64,000 nt of DNA from Paenibacillus sp. PAMC 26794 (GCF_000316035.1 NZ_ANHX01000016.1:1-64000); one strand, 5' to 3'; positions 16,829-26,092 are shown, numbered from the stretch's first letter. Numbers and translations are program-made. Notes: generated from the letters alone by a model not told the origin.

Positions 16829-16840
16829 ATCCTGCCCGTT
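16829..16840. repeat. Left part of the GCCCGTTAGCT repeat interrupted by IS110
   Basis: ATCCTGCCCGTT stops abruptly at the IS left end. The continuation AGCTTAACTGAAAGACAG lies immediately after the IS right end (18417 onward). Joining them restores the repeat seen at 12080-12107 with few differences. Confidence 0.75.
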
Positions 16841-16879
16841 CGTATTATGAGATCAACCAATTCTTTCTGGTTGATCCTT

Positions 16880-17060
16880 TTTGTATTAACTTCGAGGATT
16901 AGGGTAGCCGGGTCGAACGTACCTGCCCGTGGGACCAGATCCCGAGCGCTATAATGTTCACCCCTACTTGTCATGACCATGATTGAGGCTGGTTGGGACA
17001 TCGATCCCGTATCACATGCGATGCTGTGGAGCGACAAGGAGTTCATTGGGGCTACCGGTT
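16880..17060 (+). ncRNA. Bridge RNA of the IS110 element
   Basis: An outer stem GGTAGCC (16903-16909) / GGCTACC (17050-17056), with GAAC/GTTC inside, encloses two similar loops. Target loop: CCTGCCCGT (16922-16930) equals the left target flank; then hairpin GGGA-CCAGA-TCCC; then GCTA (16948-16951), complementary to TAGC at the right target. Donor loop: GCTGGT (16988-16993) equals the IS right end (18409-18414); then hairpin GGGA-CATCGA-TCCC; then ATGCGA (17016-17021), which pairs with TCGTAT at the left junction with one G-T wobble. This matches the published IS621 bridge RNA plan. The exact RNA ends are a guess. Confidence 0.75.
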
Positions 17061-17083
17061 AATTGATTTCGAGGAGAGATAAA

Positions 17084-18307
17084 ATGAACCCTGTTATCGG
17101 GCTAGACATATCTAAAGAAGAAAGCCACGGACAAGCTTTCTTAGATCGAGGAAAAACATACCGAGGGATTTTCTATTTCCAACACACACGGGATGGGCTT
17201 GAGATATTGCTTCAAGTTATTCAGGACATCGAACGTGAATCAGGTCATCGGCCTACAATCATTCTGGAAGCAACCGGGCACTATCAAAGCCCTGTCGTTC
17301 AATTTCTAGAGGAACATCACTATGTATTTATCGTAATCAATCCGCTCATTTCCAATCGGTTTCGAAAAACGAATCTCCGTAAAGTGAAAACGAATGCTGC
17401 TGACGCATATCTTCTGGGCGAGCTGTACTATAGAGAGGAATTCGAACCATTCAAAAAAAGAGGTGTGCAACTTCTTAATATACGTTACCTGACGCGACAA
17501 CACGAGTCCTTCTCTAAGATGTGTGTGCAGACGAAGTTGCAATTCCAAGCTGTTCTGGATCAGGTCTTCCCAGCGTATAAAGGTGTTTTTGGGGCTATGT
17601 ATTCTAACGTATCTCTTCGCTTCTTGCATGAGTTTCCGACCTCATCCTACGTTTTAAAAGTCAGTGAAGAGACACTTAAAATGACAATCAACGCACTGCT
17701 ATCTTCAAAACGTGGGCGATCAGAGAGGTGGATTAATGAACGGGTTCAACGGTTGATGGTGGCTGCAAAACAAAACCCATTTCAGCAAACTATGTATGAG
17801 AGCCACGTCATCAATCTTAAGATCTTAATTAGCCTGATTCTTCAGTACCAGGAGCATCTTGCTATGTTGGAACAAACCATCGATGCCCTGGCTACTGAGA
17901 TTGAAGAGTATGATTTAATCCAGTCGATTCCCGGTATTGGCCCTAAAATTGCTGCAACAATTTTATCGGAAATTGGTGAAGTCGATAGATTTGATCATCC
18001 TAAGAAACTAGTTGCCTTTGCAGGCATAGATCCCAGTGTTTTTGCTTCAGGTAAATTTACAGCAACCCGGAATCGAATTACCAAACGTGGTTCCAGGCAG
18101 CTTAGGTACGCACTAGTTATGGCGGTACAGTGTGGCCTAATCCGATCTCGCAACACTCGAATTAAAGAGTTTTACGAACGCAAGAGAGCTGAAGGCAAAC
18201 CTCACAAAGTGGCATTGGTAGCATGTGCGAACAAGCTAGTTCATTGGTTGTATGCCATTTTGAAAAGTAAGAAACGTTCCGTTCGGTATAACAAAATAAT
18301 GGTATAA
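17084..18307 (+). CDS. IS110-family DEDD transposase (recombinase)
   Basis: 407 residues. The N-terminal RuvC-like domain has Asp8 (GLDIS), Glu62 (ILEATGHY) and the KTxxxDA block as KTNAADA, where the usual first Asp is Asn104 and the second is Asp107. The C-terminal Transposase_20 domain has IPGIGPKIAATILSEIG, then FAGIDPSVFASGKF with the conserved Ser, and RGSRQLRYAL. The start is the ATG at 17084 with GAGGAGAG upstream; a TTG frame at 17063 has no site. It acts with the bridge RNA. The Asn104 substitution may impair catalysis or may be natural in this branch. Confidence 0.93.
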   Translation: MNPVIGLDISKEESHGQAFLDRGKTYRGIFYFQHTRDGLEILLQVIQDIERESGHRPTIILEATGHYQSPVVQFLEEHHYVFIVINPLISNRFRKTNLRKVKTNAADAYLLGELYYREEFEPFKKRGVQLLNIRYLTRQHESFSKMCVQTKLQFQAVLDQVFPAYKGVFGAMYSNVSLRFLHEFPTSSYVLKVSEETLKMTINALLSSKRGRSERWINERVQRLMVAAKQNPFQQTMYESHVINLKILISLILQYQEHLAMLEQTIDALATEIEEYDLIQSIPGIGPKIAATILSEIGEVDRFDHPKKLVAFAGIDPSVFASGKFTATRNRITKRGSRQLRYALVMAVQCGLIRSRNTRIKEFYERKRAEGKPHKVALVACANKLVHWLYAILKSKKRSVRYNKIMV

Positions 18308-18539
18308 CTCTCCAATTAAGCTCGGATTGGAAGGTTATTTGGTATGCTTATTAATAAATATAACACAGGCTCTCGAGTTGTTTTGCTGGAAATGTTGACA
18401 AGCTATTAGCTGGTATAGCTTAACTGAAAGACAGCCCACTATTTAGCCGACTGTCTACTTGAAGGGGATAATACCATTCTGCAACTTTTTTCTGTTCATG
18501 TTCTTGCTACCTTCAGTATGCTACCTTACTAGAATTCGT

Positions 18540-20630
18540 CTATTTTAATGAAATCTCAAACTTGGAATCCATGTCACCTGCAAATACAATGCGGCCGTTC
18601 TCTGGTAACACAACCTCATTCTTACCGCTGACCACGGTGTGATTAATACAAACACCCTTCTGATCATATACAGCAAAGGCGCCATTTGCAGGCATTTCCA
18701 CCGTCATGACTTTTCCCTTCACCGTTGCCGGTATCGAAAACCATCTGGCATATCCATCTGCTTGAATCGTTGCTAGAGATTGTTTACCCGAATAGAGTGG
18801 TCGTACCATTTCCTCACTGGCGTATATGCTACCAATGGCTGTAATGTACTCTACTCCGTTCTTTTTAGCAAAATAGATCTCCTTTGTATCACGTCCAGCC
18901 AGGCCAGGGATTTGCAGCTCCGTGACTGCTTCGTTTGCTCCAATAATCTTATTATTGGATATATACCCTGGGGTCTCTTTGTCCAAATGAATAGGGAGAA
19001 TTGGTGCCGAATTGAGATAAACCGTTGATGTATATTTCTCATTCACCAGGTAATATTTTTCACCTTCACGCTGCTCCCATGAGGCCGTAATATCTTGGGA
19101 TAACTCATTGGCTTCCAGCTTCTCCATTTTATATTCGGAGAAAGCCAATTGTCCAAGTCCTGGCAAGGATATATAAGATCGATACCACAGATAAGTCCTT
19201 CCATTCTTCTCCTTAACGAATTTCAACTTTTCCGTGCCTTCATCGTTAACAAAAGTACCATCCGCTGTATAGGTGTATTTTTGAGCAGGATCACTTGGAG
19301 CTGCGGGTGTGGATACAGTCATTTGTCCAGCAGTATTCATTTCGATCTTCTTAACCGAATTATTGCCGCCATATATACCTGCATTCGTGGCTATTTCTTT
19401 AGGTATATCCGCCTTCACTGGCACACCAAACGATTTTTCCGGCTTCCGTTCTGTGATGATCCCCTTTTCCTCAAGTGCGCTGAGTAATAATTCACTCGCA
19501 ATGAACTGATCTTTGGCACTTGTCCCACCTGATGAGGTAACGGCTGCAGCCAGATTATATTCCGGCAGTACGACTAATGATGAGTGATACGATATGGTAT
19601 CTCCACCTTTTGTTACTGCCTTGATACCGTATTCACTGAATGGGTACAGATTTACACTATCCCACCCTAAACCGTAAGATATAGACGTATCGCCATCCTC
19701 TGGCCACATGCCTTTTTTGTACTCTTCTTGCGCCATGGCTTCTACAGACTTATCGGTAAGAATGCCTTGGACCTCTCCCGTGAAGATTTGTGAAAACTTC
19801 GCAAGATCTTCAGCGGTGGAATAAATGCCTCCAGTAGCGATAACATTATAATTCTCTTGTGGAAGCTGACCCTCATATATAGGAGAATAGATTCCCGCCA
19901 TTGCTGCCGTGTCAACCACATCCTGTGGTGTTTTGGTATGTTTCATGTCCAAAGGTTCCGTAAAATATTGGTGTATAAAAGCTGTAAAACTCATGCCGCT
20001 AACACGTTCAACCATAATCTCGGATAACGTAAACCCATCGTTACTATACACCGAGAATGCGCCGGGATCTGCCTTCAGGTTTTGACTCGCCAATTGCTCG
20101 AGAAACGTATCATGTGAATACGTATCATTATCCCCGTACAATGTGGCATTGCTGCCAGTACTACCCAGCAGACCGGAAGAATGATTCAACAGCATGCGTG
20201 GTGTGATTTGTTTGTAGCGATGATCTTTCATCTGAAAATCAGGTATATAGTTCACAACAGGCAGATCCAAATCCACCTTGCCTTCATCAACTAACTTCAT
20301 AACAGAAGCTGTGAGGAACATTTTACTCGTTGATCCTATGCCATAGATCGTATCCGGCGTAAGTGGCACCTTGTCCTTTAGATCGTTCTTGCCTGTCTGA
20401 CCGGACACCACAATCTCGCCACCATCGATAAGGGCATATTGCAGGCTTGTTATTCCATGCTTCTCGGTCAGTAATTTGGCTTTATCCGCTACTATTTTCT
20501 CGGTTGGTCCATACTTCAGGTCGCTGCTGTTACCGGCAGTTGGTGCGGCCAGTACTGACATTGGAGATAACATCATTAACGCCAGAGTTAAGGCGGTGAT
20601 TGAAGTTCGTTTTCCCTTTTGTCGTCCCAT
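18540..20630 (-). CDS. Secreted serine beta-lactamase-like hydrolase (paralogue 2)
   Basis: 696 residues with a signal peptide (cleavage near VLA-AP, about residue 29). The SxxK motif is STSK at about 100-103, with YSN and HSSG loops in the same places as in the 9399-11519 protein. Very similar over the whole length, including the approximately 300-residue C-terminal part. The start ATG follows AGGAG at 9 nt. It is the last gene of an operon behind two alpha/beta hydrolases (gap 34 nt). Probably acts on cell-envelope peptides or esters outside the cell; the substrate is unknown. Confidence 0.9.
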   Translation of the reverse strand: MGRQKGKRTSITALTLALMMLSPMSVLAAPTAGNSSDLKYGPTEKIVADKAKLLTEKHGITSLQYALIDGGEIVVSGQTGKNDLKDKVPLTPDTIYGIGSTSKMFLTASVMKLVDEGKVDLDLPVVNYIPDFQMKDHRYKQITPRMLLNHSSGLLGSTGSNATLYGDNDTYSHDTFLEQLASQNLKADPGAFSVYSNDGFTLSEIMVERVSGMSFTAFIHQYFTEPLDMKHTKTPQDVVDTAAMAGIYSPIYEGQLPQENYNVIATGGIYSTAEDLAKFSQIFTGEVQGILTDKSVEAMAQEEYKKGMWPEDGDTSISYGLGWDSVNLYPFSEYGIKAVTKGGDTISYHSSLVVLPEYNLAAAVTSSGGTSAKDQFIASELLLSALEEKGIITERKPEKSFGVPVKADIPKEIATNAGIYGGNNSVKKIEMNTAGQMTVSTPAAPSDPAQKYTYTADGTFVNDEGTEKLKFVKEKNGRTYLWYRSYISLPGLGQLAFSEYKMEKLEANELSQDITASWEQREGEKYYLVNEKYTSTVYLNSAPILPIHLDKETPGYISNNKIIGANEAVTELQIPGLAGRDTKEIYFAKKNGVEYITAIGSIYASEEMVRPLYSGKQSLATIQADGYARWFSIPATVKGKVMTVEMPANGAFAVYDQKGVCINHTVVSGKNEVVLPENGRIVFAGDMDSKFEISLK

Positions 20631-20664
20631 TCACATCATCTCCTGATTTAAATGTTTTGGTTGA

Positions 20665-22119
20665 TTAGAGTTCTTTTGGATCTATAAATTTCACCTCTGG
20701 ATACAAGTCGCTCGGCCCCTGAATCAGAGTTCCACCCGTTCCTTTCAGTTGCTTATTAAAGAAATCAAGTACATATTGATTTACGATGTTTGATCCTCTT
20801 TTACCATTGATGTCTCCTGTGATTCCGGACAGTTTAACCAGCTCCGAATAGAATTGAAGGTCCGTGAAATTGAAGTGTTGGGTTCCTTCTATATAAATCA
20901 CATCTCCCCCATGTTCGATAACATTTTTCATAATGTGCAGCTCATCTGAAAGAAATTTGGTTACTTCATCATCCGAATTTCTATCCATTTCAAAATTGGC
21001 TAACCAGTCTTCAAAACTTCCCGATCGGATGAACATAAACGGCTTGTTTATATCATCTCTATTTTCCACTTCATATAGTGACCCATCCATATTAACCCCG
21101 GCCTTGATTCTCTGATCTAAATACGTTGCATTAAACGCGGTTGCACCCCCAAAAGAATGGCCCATCGCGCCGATGTGATCTAGATCGATTTTTCCTTTAA
21201 ACTGACTTTCGATTGCACCTGAATTCAGCTTTTCGATTTGATCGATTACAAACTCCACATCTTTCGTCCATATATTCCCTGTTTTTGTACGTTCATCTAG
21301 TGTAGTCGTACTTTTTTTATAATCCGTTACACGGCCATCTGGAAAAAGGGTAGCAAAGGTGCTGTACGTATGATCGATGGTGACCACGATAAACCCATGA
21401 CTGGCCAGATTCTCGGCCTGTGATGCTTGAAGAACTCTACTGGTTCCCATACCATGAGATAGCAGCACCACGGGATAAGGACTTGTAGAAGGTAATATTT
21501 CTACATTTTCATAAGAGTTGGTTTGACTATACTTCCAGTAGTTGAGCACAAATTCGGGCAGTTTTAAAGAAGCAGAGAAGCTCTGAATATACTTTTTGAA
21601 CATTTCTTTATTATTTGGAAACAGCGTGTCACGCTTGTTGTTATTCATGTTCTCAGTAGGGTACCAGACTTGGACCATTAACTCCCTCTTATCGCTTTGA
21701 TAATCAGTCAACACTTCATCTCTGTTCTGATCCGTAAAATGAAAGGTTTGAGTACCCACTTTCTCTGGACCATCCGGCTTCGGCAAATTAAAGACAGGTA
21801 AGTATACAGACAAGACAGTAGAACCAACCAGCAGAATGACAATTAGGGAAGATAAACTATATTTCAACAGCTTTCCTATTTTTAGATTTATCATCTTTTC
21901 GGAATGTCTGAGTAAAACAATAAGTATGAATAGAGCCGTCATGATATATACCAGAAGCAACTGCCATCTGTATCCCTCAACCAACAATTGAACTACGAGT
22001 ATAACGCTACTTCCTATACCCAAAGCCAAGCCTGTTTTCTTTGCACTTCTTTTAATAAATAGTAGGTCTACGAGTAAAGCGAAACAGGATAAAACTAACA
22101 GTATCTCAAATAATCTCAT
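20665..22119 (-). CDS. Membrane alpha/beta hydrolase, PAF-acetylhydrolase-like
   Basis: 484 residues. The first 110 or so contain four hydrophobic helices (two hairpins), and the rest is an external alpha/beta hydrolase. PVVLLSHGMGTSR carries the oxyanion region, GHSFGG the nucleophile Ser, and GTQHFNFTD the probable catalytic His. It resembles isoform II platelet-activating-factor acetylhydrolases and dienelactone hydrolases. It lies between the small alpha/beta hydrolase and the beta-lactamase-like gene, in one operon. It has no counterpart in operon 1. Substrate unknown. Confidence 0.85.
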   Translation of the reverse strand: MRLFEILLVLSCFALLVDLLFIKRSAKKTGLALGIGSSVILVVQLLVEGYRWQLLLVYIMTALFILIVLLRHSEKMINLKIGKLLKYSLSSLIVILLVGSTVLSVYLPVFNLPKPDGPEKVGTQTFHFTDQNRDEVLTDYQSDKRELMVQVWYPTENMNNNKRDTLFPNNKEMFKKYIQSFSASLKLPEFVLNYWKYSQTNSYENVEILPSTSPYPVVLLSHGMGTSRVLQASQAENLASHGFIVVTIDHTYSTFATLFPDGRVTDYKKSTTTLDERTKTGNIWTKDVEFVIDQIEKLNSGAIESQFKGKIDLDHIGAMGHSFGGATAFNATYLDQRIKAGVNMDGSLYEVENRDDINKPFMFIRSGSFEDWLANFEMDRNSDDEVTKFLSDELHIMKNVIEHGGDVIYIEGTQHFNFTDLQFYSELVKLSGITGDINGKRGSNIVNQYVLDFFNKQLKGTGGTLIQGPSDLYPEVKFIDPKEL

Positions 22120-22167
22120 TTGAATGCCTCTCTCTCATCACGGCAACGGCCGAATTAACCTATTATG

Positions 22168-22193
22168 GAAAAACCGCCCCACAGGACGGTTCT
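22168..22193 (-). terminator. Attenuator or terminator between hydrolase genes
   Basis: Stem AACCG-CC/GG-CGGTT with a minus-strand T-run, in the 127-nt gap after the 22247-23233 gene. It may reduce read-through into the downstream hydrolase and beta-lactamase-like genes. Confidence 0.65.
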
Positions 22194-22246
22194 TCATATT
22201 CGTTTATACATATCTGTGAACTCACGAGTGAGCTTTTACAAGAACG

Positions 22247-23233
22247 TTATTTCGCTTCGTTCATAAATGCTCTAACATCTTCAGCTATTTCTTTAGATAA
22301 CGTATGGTGCAAGTAATGTTCGCCATCCATTGTGATTACTTTTCCATGTACCGAGTCTTTGATCTGTTCTTCGTGCAAAGGTATCCATCCTTTTACGCCA
22401 GTATTATTCGCCTGTATAAGGAAAAGAAGTGGAAGGTCTTTAGGGAAGGTTAAACCTTGAGCTTCTTTAAAATTGGAAGCAATATGATCCATCTCATTCA
22501 ATGTCGTGGAACTGTTCGAGTTTTTATTCGACAACATTTTCATTTGCTCTACGGTGTGATCATCAAATGCGAGACCAGCATAGGGGTCACCACTAAATTT
22601 GACCACCAATCTTTGGAGACCTGATTTTTTAAGGAAATTGAACATTTTCACAGGTAATTTAGCATCCATACCCGGTTGTGTTGGAACACTGCTATCAATT
22701 CCGACGAATGCAGTTACCTCATCCGGATATTTGTTCACATAATCAATGCCGTAAATGCCTGCAATGGAGTGGCCCATCAGCATGTATTTGTCAATATTAA
22801 GCTGCTGTAGAGCTTCATGAATTTCACTTACGATATTCTCTGTGGTTCTCTCTTTTTCCGTTGCATCACTTAAGCCATAACCGAAAGGCTCCACCGCTAC
22901 AACTTTGTAATATGGAGATAACTCGTCGATGAGAAGCTTAAAATCAAGCGCTGGTGCAGCTGTTCCGAAACCTGGAATCAGCACGATCGTTTCTTTGCCT
23001 TCACCTTGAATGAGCACATTCATATTTTTCCCGTCTACGGATACGTGTTGACCGTAAGGCTCTATCTTTTTCGCCTCTGAATTGCTACTGATCACATTCG
23101 TAATATAAACAATACCTAGAAACAGAATAATGGCGATTACGATTGCCCCTAATATTTTTAGTATAATGTTTCGTATTTTCTTGGCCCTCGATCCATTCTT
23201 TTCTTTCTTTTCCTCTGTTTGTGTCACTGTCAT
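22247..23233 (-). CDS. Membrane-anchored alpha/beta hydrolase (paralogue 2)
   Basis: 328 residues. A polar N-terminus (TEEKKEKNG) is followed by one membrane anchor (about 25-48) and an external hydrolase domain. The nucleophile elbow is GHSIAG, PGFGTAAPALDF is the oxyanion region, and DGEHYLHHT carries the likely His. Long blocks are identical to the 8400-9341 protein. It is the first gene after the TTCATAT-box promoter. AGGAG is only 3 nt from the ATG; a GTG two codons later (23227) has better spacing, mirroring the double start in paralogue operon 1. Confidence 0.88.
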   Translation of the reverse strand: MTVTQTEEKKEKNGSRAKKIRNIILKILGAIVIAIILFLGIVYITNVISSNSEAKKIEPYGQHVSVDGKNMNVLIQGEGKETIVLIPGFGTAAPALDFKLLIDELSPYYKVVAVEPFGYGLSDATEKERTTENIVSEIHEALQQLNIDKYMLMGHSIAGIYGIDYVNKYPDEVTAFVGIDSSVPTQPGMDAKLPVKMFNFLKKSGLQRLVVKFSGDPYAGLAFDDHTVEQMKMLSNKNSNSSTTLNEMDHIASNFKEAQGLTFPKDLPLLFLIQANNTGVKGWIPLHEEQIKDSVHGKVITMDGEHYLHHTLSKEIAEDVRAFMNEAK

Positions 23234-23302
23234 CTTCTCCTGTCTTGAACTGTTGGTTAGGCTGCGTCATTGCCGTTAATGAAATCTTAACGAATGAAGA
23301 TG

Positions 23303-23338
23303 TACTCCCTGTGACGGCAATATGAACTGAATATGAAC
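23303..23338 (-). promoter_or_regulatory. TTCATAT twin box and promoter of hydrolase operon 2
   Basis: ATATGAAC at 23320-23327 and 23331-23338 on the plus strand, which is TTCATAT twice with an 11-bp period on the minus strand, followed by CGTCAC and GAGTACATC. The bases from GAGTACAT to the second box align with those at 11596-11631. Direct repeats one helical turn apart fit an OmpR-family dimer. Confidence 0.68.
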
Positions 23339-23342
23339 AAGC

Positions 23343-23391
23343 AAAAAAATACCATATGTAACATACAAGGAAGCTTGCATGTTACACATGG
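23343..23391 (-). terminator. Terminator of the two-component operon
   Basis: 18-bp arms CCATATGTAACATACAAG / CTTGCATGTTACACATGG with two mismatches, then a minus-strand TTTTTTT. About 60 nt after the histidine kinase stop. Confidence 0.85.
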
Positions 23392-23451
23392 CATGATAAT
23401 TCGGTTTAGATACTCCGAGGTATATTTTATTCATTGGCCTACCCTGTGAGC

Positions 23452-24822
23452 CTAACTATCCGTTGGTGTACTGATTGGCAACGTGACAAAAAAGGTCGTT
23501 CCTTCACCAGGTTCACTTTCCACCTGGATGTCACCCTGATGAAGCGATACGATCTGTTTAACGATAGCGAGTCCCATCCCGCTCCCGTCATATTTACGAC
23601 TGTGGGAACGATCTGCCTTGAAAAAGCGCTCGAATATACGCTTCTGGTCTTCAAGGGGAATACCAATGCCCGTGTCGGATATTCGGACAGTCACATTTTT
23701 GATATCCTGTTTGATACTGACGCTAATCACGCCACCATCTTCAGAGAACTTGATTCCATTGCTGAGGATATTCGTCCATACCTGATTTAACTGGTCGTGA
23801 TCTGCAGTAACTTTAACCGCCTGCAAATCAAGCTCAAAATGAATGCTGCGAGCAGACCATTGCGGCTGGAGCGCCACAATGACCCGCCTGATCTGTTCAT
23901 CAAGGCTTAATGTGATGAGTTTCAGTTGCTGTGACTGCGATTCAAGCAAACTCAACTTGAGCAGGCTATCACTCATTTTGGACATTCGCTTCGCTTCAGC
24001 GATGATAATGTCCAGATAACGGCTTCGTTCGTGATCTGAGAGATTGACTTGCTTCAGTGCCGAAGCGTAACCGGATATCGAGGTGAGCGGAGACTGAACC
24101 TCATGCGAAACATTTGTAACGAATTCCCTGCGCATCTGCTCCAACTGCTGAAGATCATGCATCATTTCTTCAAAGCTGCGGGCCAACGTACCAATCTCAG
24201 TCGTTTGTTTAATGTTCAGCTTGACGTTGAAATCTCCAGCTGCAATCCGTTTGGTCGCTTTGGTCAATTTTTTGATCGGTCTAACCAGATATACAGAAGC
24301 AACCAGAATCAACAAACTTCCTGCAATCAACGAACAGCTTGCAAAAATCAAACCAAACTGGACCACAAAAGAGGCTGAGGGCGGTGAGAGTGTTTCTAGA
24401 AACATCGCTCTTGTACCCATTTCCGTCTTGATCGGTAGCCCCAAAAGAACGGTAGCGATACCTTTAGGTGTGTCCTGCACAACCCCTCCGTTTAACACCT
24501 TCTTGAGTTGATCCGTCGATACGGGGGATGATTTATGTTCATTAAGCTTCCCATAAGACTGGAACTTGCCCGTTGCATCATAAATTCGAATATGATACGA
24601 ATCAAGCTGTTTCATTCTACTAACGAATGATTCTGCTTCATCAACAGGCAGCGTCTTATAAATCTGCACAACGTCCTGCCCAAAGTTGCGTATGTTAATT
24701 TGAGCATTTTCATTCAATTGATCTTCGAATATCCAGGTTGACATAAAAAAAGAAATGATCGTACCTGCGATGACTGACACCAGAAAGGTCAGAACAACAC
24801 GAATATATAAGGATCTGATCAT
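23452..24822 (-). CDS. Sensor histidine kinase
   Basis: 456 residues. TM1 is about 9-29, followed by an extracellular sensor of about 120 residues, TM2 about 152-180, HAMP about 180-235, and HisKA with the phosphoacceptor His240 in VSHEVQSP. The ATP-binding domain carries the N box (NQVWTNILSNGIKF), G1 (DTGIGIP), and G2 (GSGMGLAIVKQI). The start overlaps the end of the response regulator by 4 nt, so they are one operon. It lies directly upstream of hydrolase operon 2, whose TTCATAT boxes are the likely target of its partner. The external signal is unknown; cell-envelope stress is a reasonable guess from the targets. Confidence 0.92.
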   Translation of the reverse strand: MIRSLYIRVVLTFLVSVIAGTIISFFMSTWIFEDQLNENAQINIRNFGQDVVQIYKTLPVDEAESFVSRMKQLDSYHIRIYDATGKFQSYGKLNEHKSSPVSTDQLKKVLNGGVVQDTPKGIATVLLGLPIKTEMGTRAMFLETLSPPSASFVVQFGLIFASCSLIAGSLLILVASVYLVRPIKKLTKATKRIAAGDFNVKLNIKQTTEIGTLARSFEEMMHDLQQLEQMRREFVTNVSHEVQSPLTSISGYASALKQVNLSDHERSRYLDIIIAEAKRMSKMSDSLLKLSLLESQSQQLKLITLSLDEQIRRVIVALQPQWSARSIHFELDLQAVKVTADHDQLNQVWTNILSNGIKFSEDGGVISVSIKQDIKNVTVRISDTGIGIPLEDQKRIFERFFKADRSHSRKYDGSGMGLAIVKQIVSLHQGDIQVESEPGEGTTFFVTLPISTPTDS

Positions 24823-25493
24823 TCATAGACCTCAAGTCTGTACCCTAGCCCACGCACCGTTTCAATCCGAAAATCAGGTGTAGTCGCGAATCGTTCGCGC
24901 AGGCGCTTAATATGTACGTCTATTGTTCGATCATCTCCGGCGTAGTCAATTCCCCATATCTGATCGATTAATTGCTCACGTGTATAGACTTGTCCTGGTG
25001 TTCCAGCAAGCTTATACAGCAATTCGAACTCCTTAAGTGGTAACGTAAGCGACTCCGTGCCTCTCATCACCTTATACGTCTGACGGTCCAGAATGACGTT
25101 GCCAAACTGGATTGTATGTGTGGAGCCGATTTTGTATCGTTTCAGCAATGCTCGGACACGTGCCGTCAGCTCTAATGGATCAAACGGTTTGGTCAAATAA
25201 TCATCCGTACCCAGTTCGAATCCTTTTACCTTTTCCCAAGTCTCTCCTCTCGCCGTCAGCATGAGTAACGGGAGGTCGGGATTGGCTCTTCGGAGTTCCT
25301 TGCACAGTGCCCATCCGTCCATAACAGGCATCATAATATCAAGGACGACCAGATCCACTGGAGTTTCGCCATATATAGTGAGAGCTTCCTTACCGTCCGC
25401 AGCTTCCACTGTTGTGAATCCATCGTTTTTGAGAAATAGACAGACGAGTTCACGAATGTTCGCATCGTCGTCTGCAACGAGTATAGTAGCCAT
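24819..25493 (-). CDS. OmpR-family response regulator
   Basis: 224 residues. The receiver domain has acidic residues DDD (8-10), phosphoacceptor Asp52 (LVVLDIMMP), the T in LMLTARGE and the Lys in YLTKPFDPLE. The C-terminal winged helix (trans_reg_C) ends with DVHIKRLRERF and VRGLGYRLE. RBS AAGGAG. First gene of the pair with the histidine kinase. Proposed to bind the TTCATAT twin boxes at 11.6 and 23.3 kb (inference from proximity and the 11-bp direct-repeat geometry typical of this family). Confidence 0.93.
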   Translation of the reverse strand: MATILVADDDANIRELVCLFLKNDGFTTVEAADGKEALTIYGETPVDLVVLDIMMPVMDGWALCKELRRANPDLPLLMLTARGETWEKVKGFELGTDDYLTKPFDPLELTARVRALLKRYKIGSTHTIQFGNVILDRQTYKVMRGTESLTLPLKEFELLYKLAGTPGQVYTREQLIDQIWGIDYAGDDRTIDVHIKRLRERFATTPDFRIETVRGLGYRLEVYE

Positions 25494-25513
25494 AGGTTTC
25501 TCCTTTTCTTTGC

Positions 25514-26047
25514 TTATAGTAAGTCCACAGCAAACATCGTATGTTCTTTCAACGTTCCCTGGATTGGCACAGGCTGTGACCCATTCTCCTTGAATCCTGC
25601 TTTTTGAAGGACACGGATGGAACCTGTATTATCGGGCACAGCGCCAGCTTCGATTCGAGTAATTTCAGTTTCGTGTTTGGCAAATTCCAGTACACATTGC
25701 AGAGCTTCGCTCATATATCCTTTTCCTTGATGCAGAGTATCCGTCACATAACCAACGATCCATTTCGGGGTAGAATCCAGTATGATCTCAAACAAAGAAA
25801 TTTCACCGACGAGTTCATCCGTTGTATGTAGAAAAACTCCAAAAGAATAGCGATTTCCTTCTTCTCTCTTGTTGTTCCAGCTCTCAATGAGTGACCTTTG
25901 CCCTTCCAAGCTGTAGACAGACTCATCCCGATCACTTGCTGATATGTTCTCAATTTCCGCACGGTTGCGAACCTGTAGATCCAGAAGCAATGAGGCATCA
26001 TCCACATTCCAAAATCTCACATAGATACGTTCTGCACTATATTCCAT
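25514..26047 (-). CDS. GNAT N-acetyltransferase, RimJ/RimL type
   Basis: 177 residues. The acetyl-CoA site reads WIVGYVTDTLHQGKGYMSEAL (motif A), followed by ETEITRIEAGAVPDNTGSIRV and a KAGF motif, as in ribosomal-protein and small-molecule acetyltransferases of the Acetyltransf_3 group. The ATG has a GGAGGG site. It lies 20 nt upstream of the response regulator start, so it may share the transcript. Acceptor unknown. Confidence 0.88.
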   Translation of the reverse strand: MEYSAERIYVRFWNVDDASLLLDLQVRNRAEIENISASDRDESVYSLEGQRSLIESWNNKREEGNRYSFGVFLHTTDELVGEISLFEIILDSTPKWIVGYVTDTLHQGKGYMSEALQCVLEFAKHETEITRIEAGAVPDNTGSIRVLQKAGFKENGSQPVPIQGTLKEHTMFAVDLL

Positions 26048-26092
26048 TACATTATCCCTCCTCTATTAACGTTAGGTGTAATTGTAGCATGA

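Larger units (their letters stand above)
16841..18416 (+). mobile_element. IS110-family insertion sequence
   Basis: About 1,576 bp, bounded by the two halves of an interrupted repeat (CCTGCCCGTT at the left, AGCTTAAC at the right). No terminal inverted repeats and no clear target duplication beyond one shared T, as usual for IS110. It contains one DEDD transposase gene, a 5' non-coding region of about 240 bp with a bridge-RNA fold, and a 3' tail of about 109 bp. The long 5' non-coding side places it in the IS110 rather than the IS1111 group. Confidence 0.85.

Noticed and set aside
16822-17046. Minus-strand open frame of 74 codons at the left end of the IS110 element
   Set aside because: It overlaps the bridge-RNA stems and guides, has no ribosome binding site, and its sequence is explained by the RNA structure.
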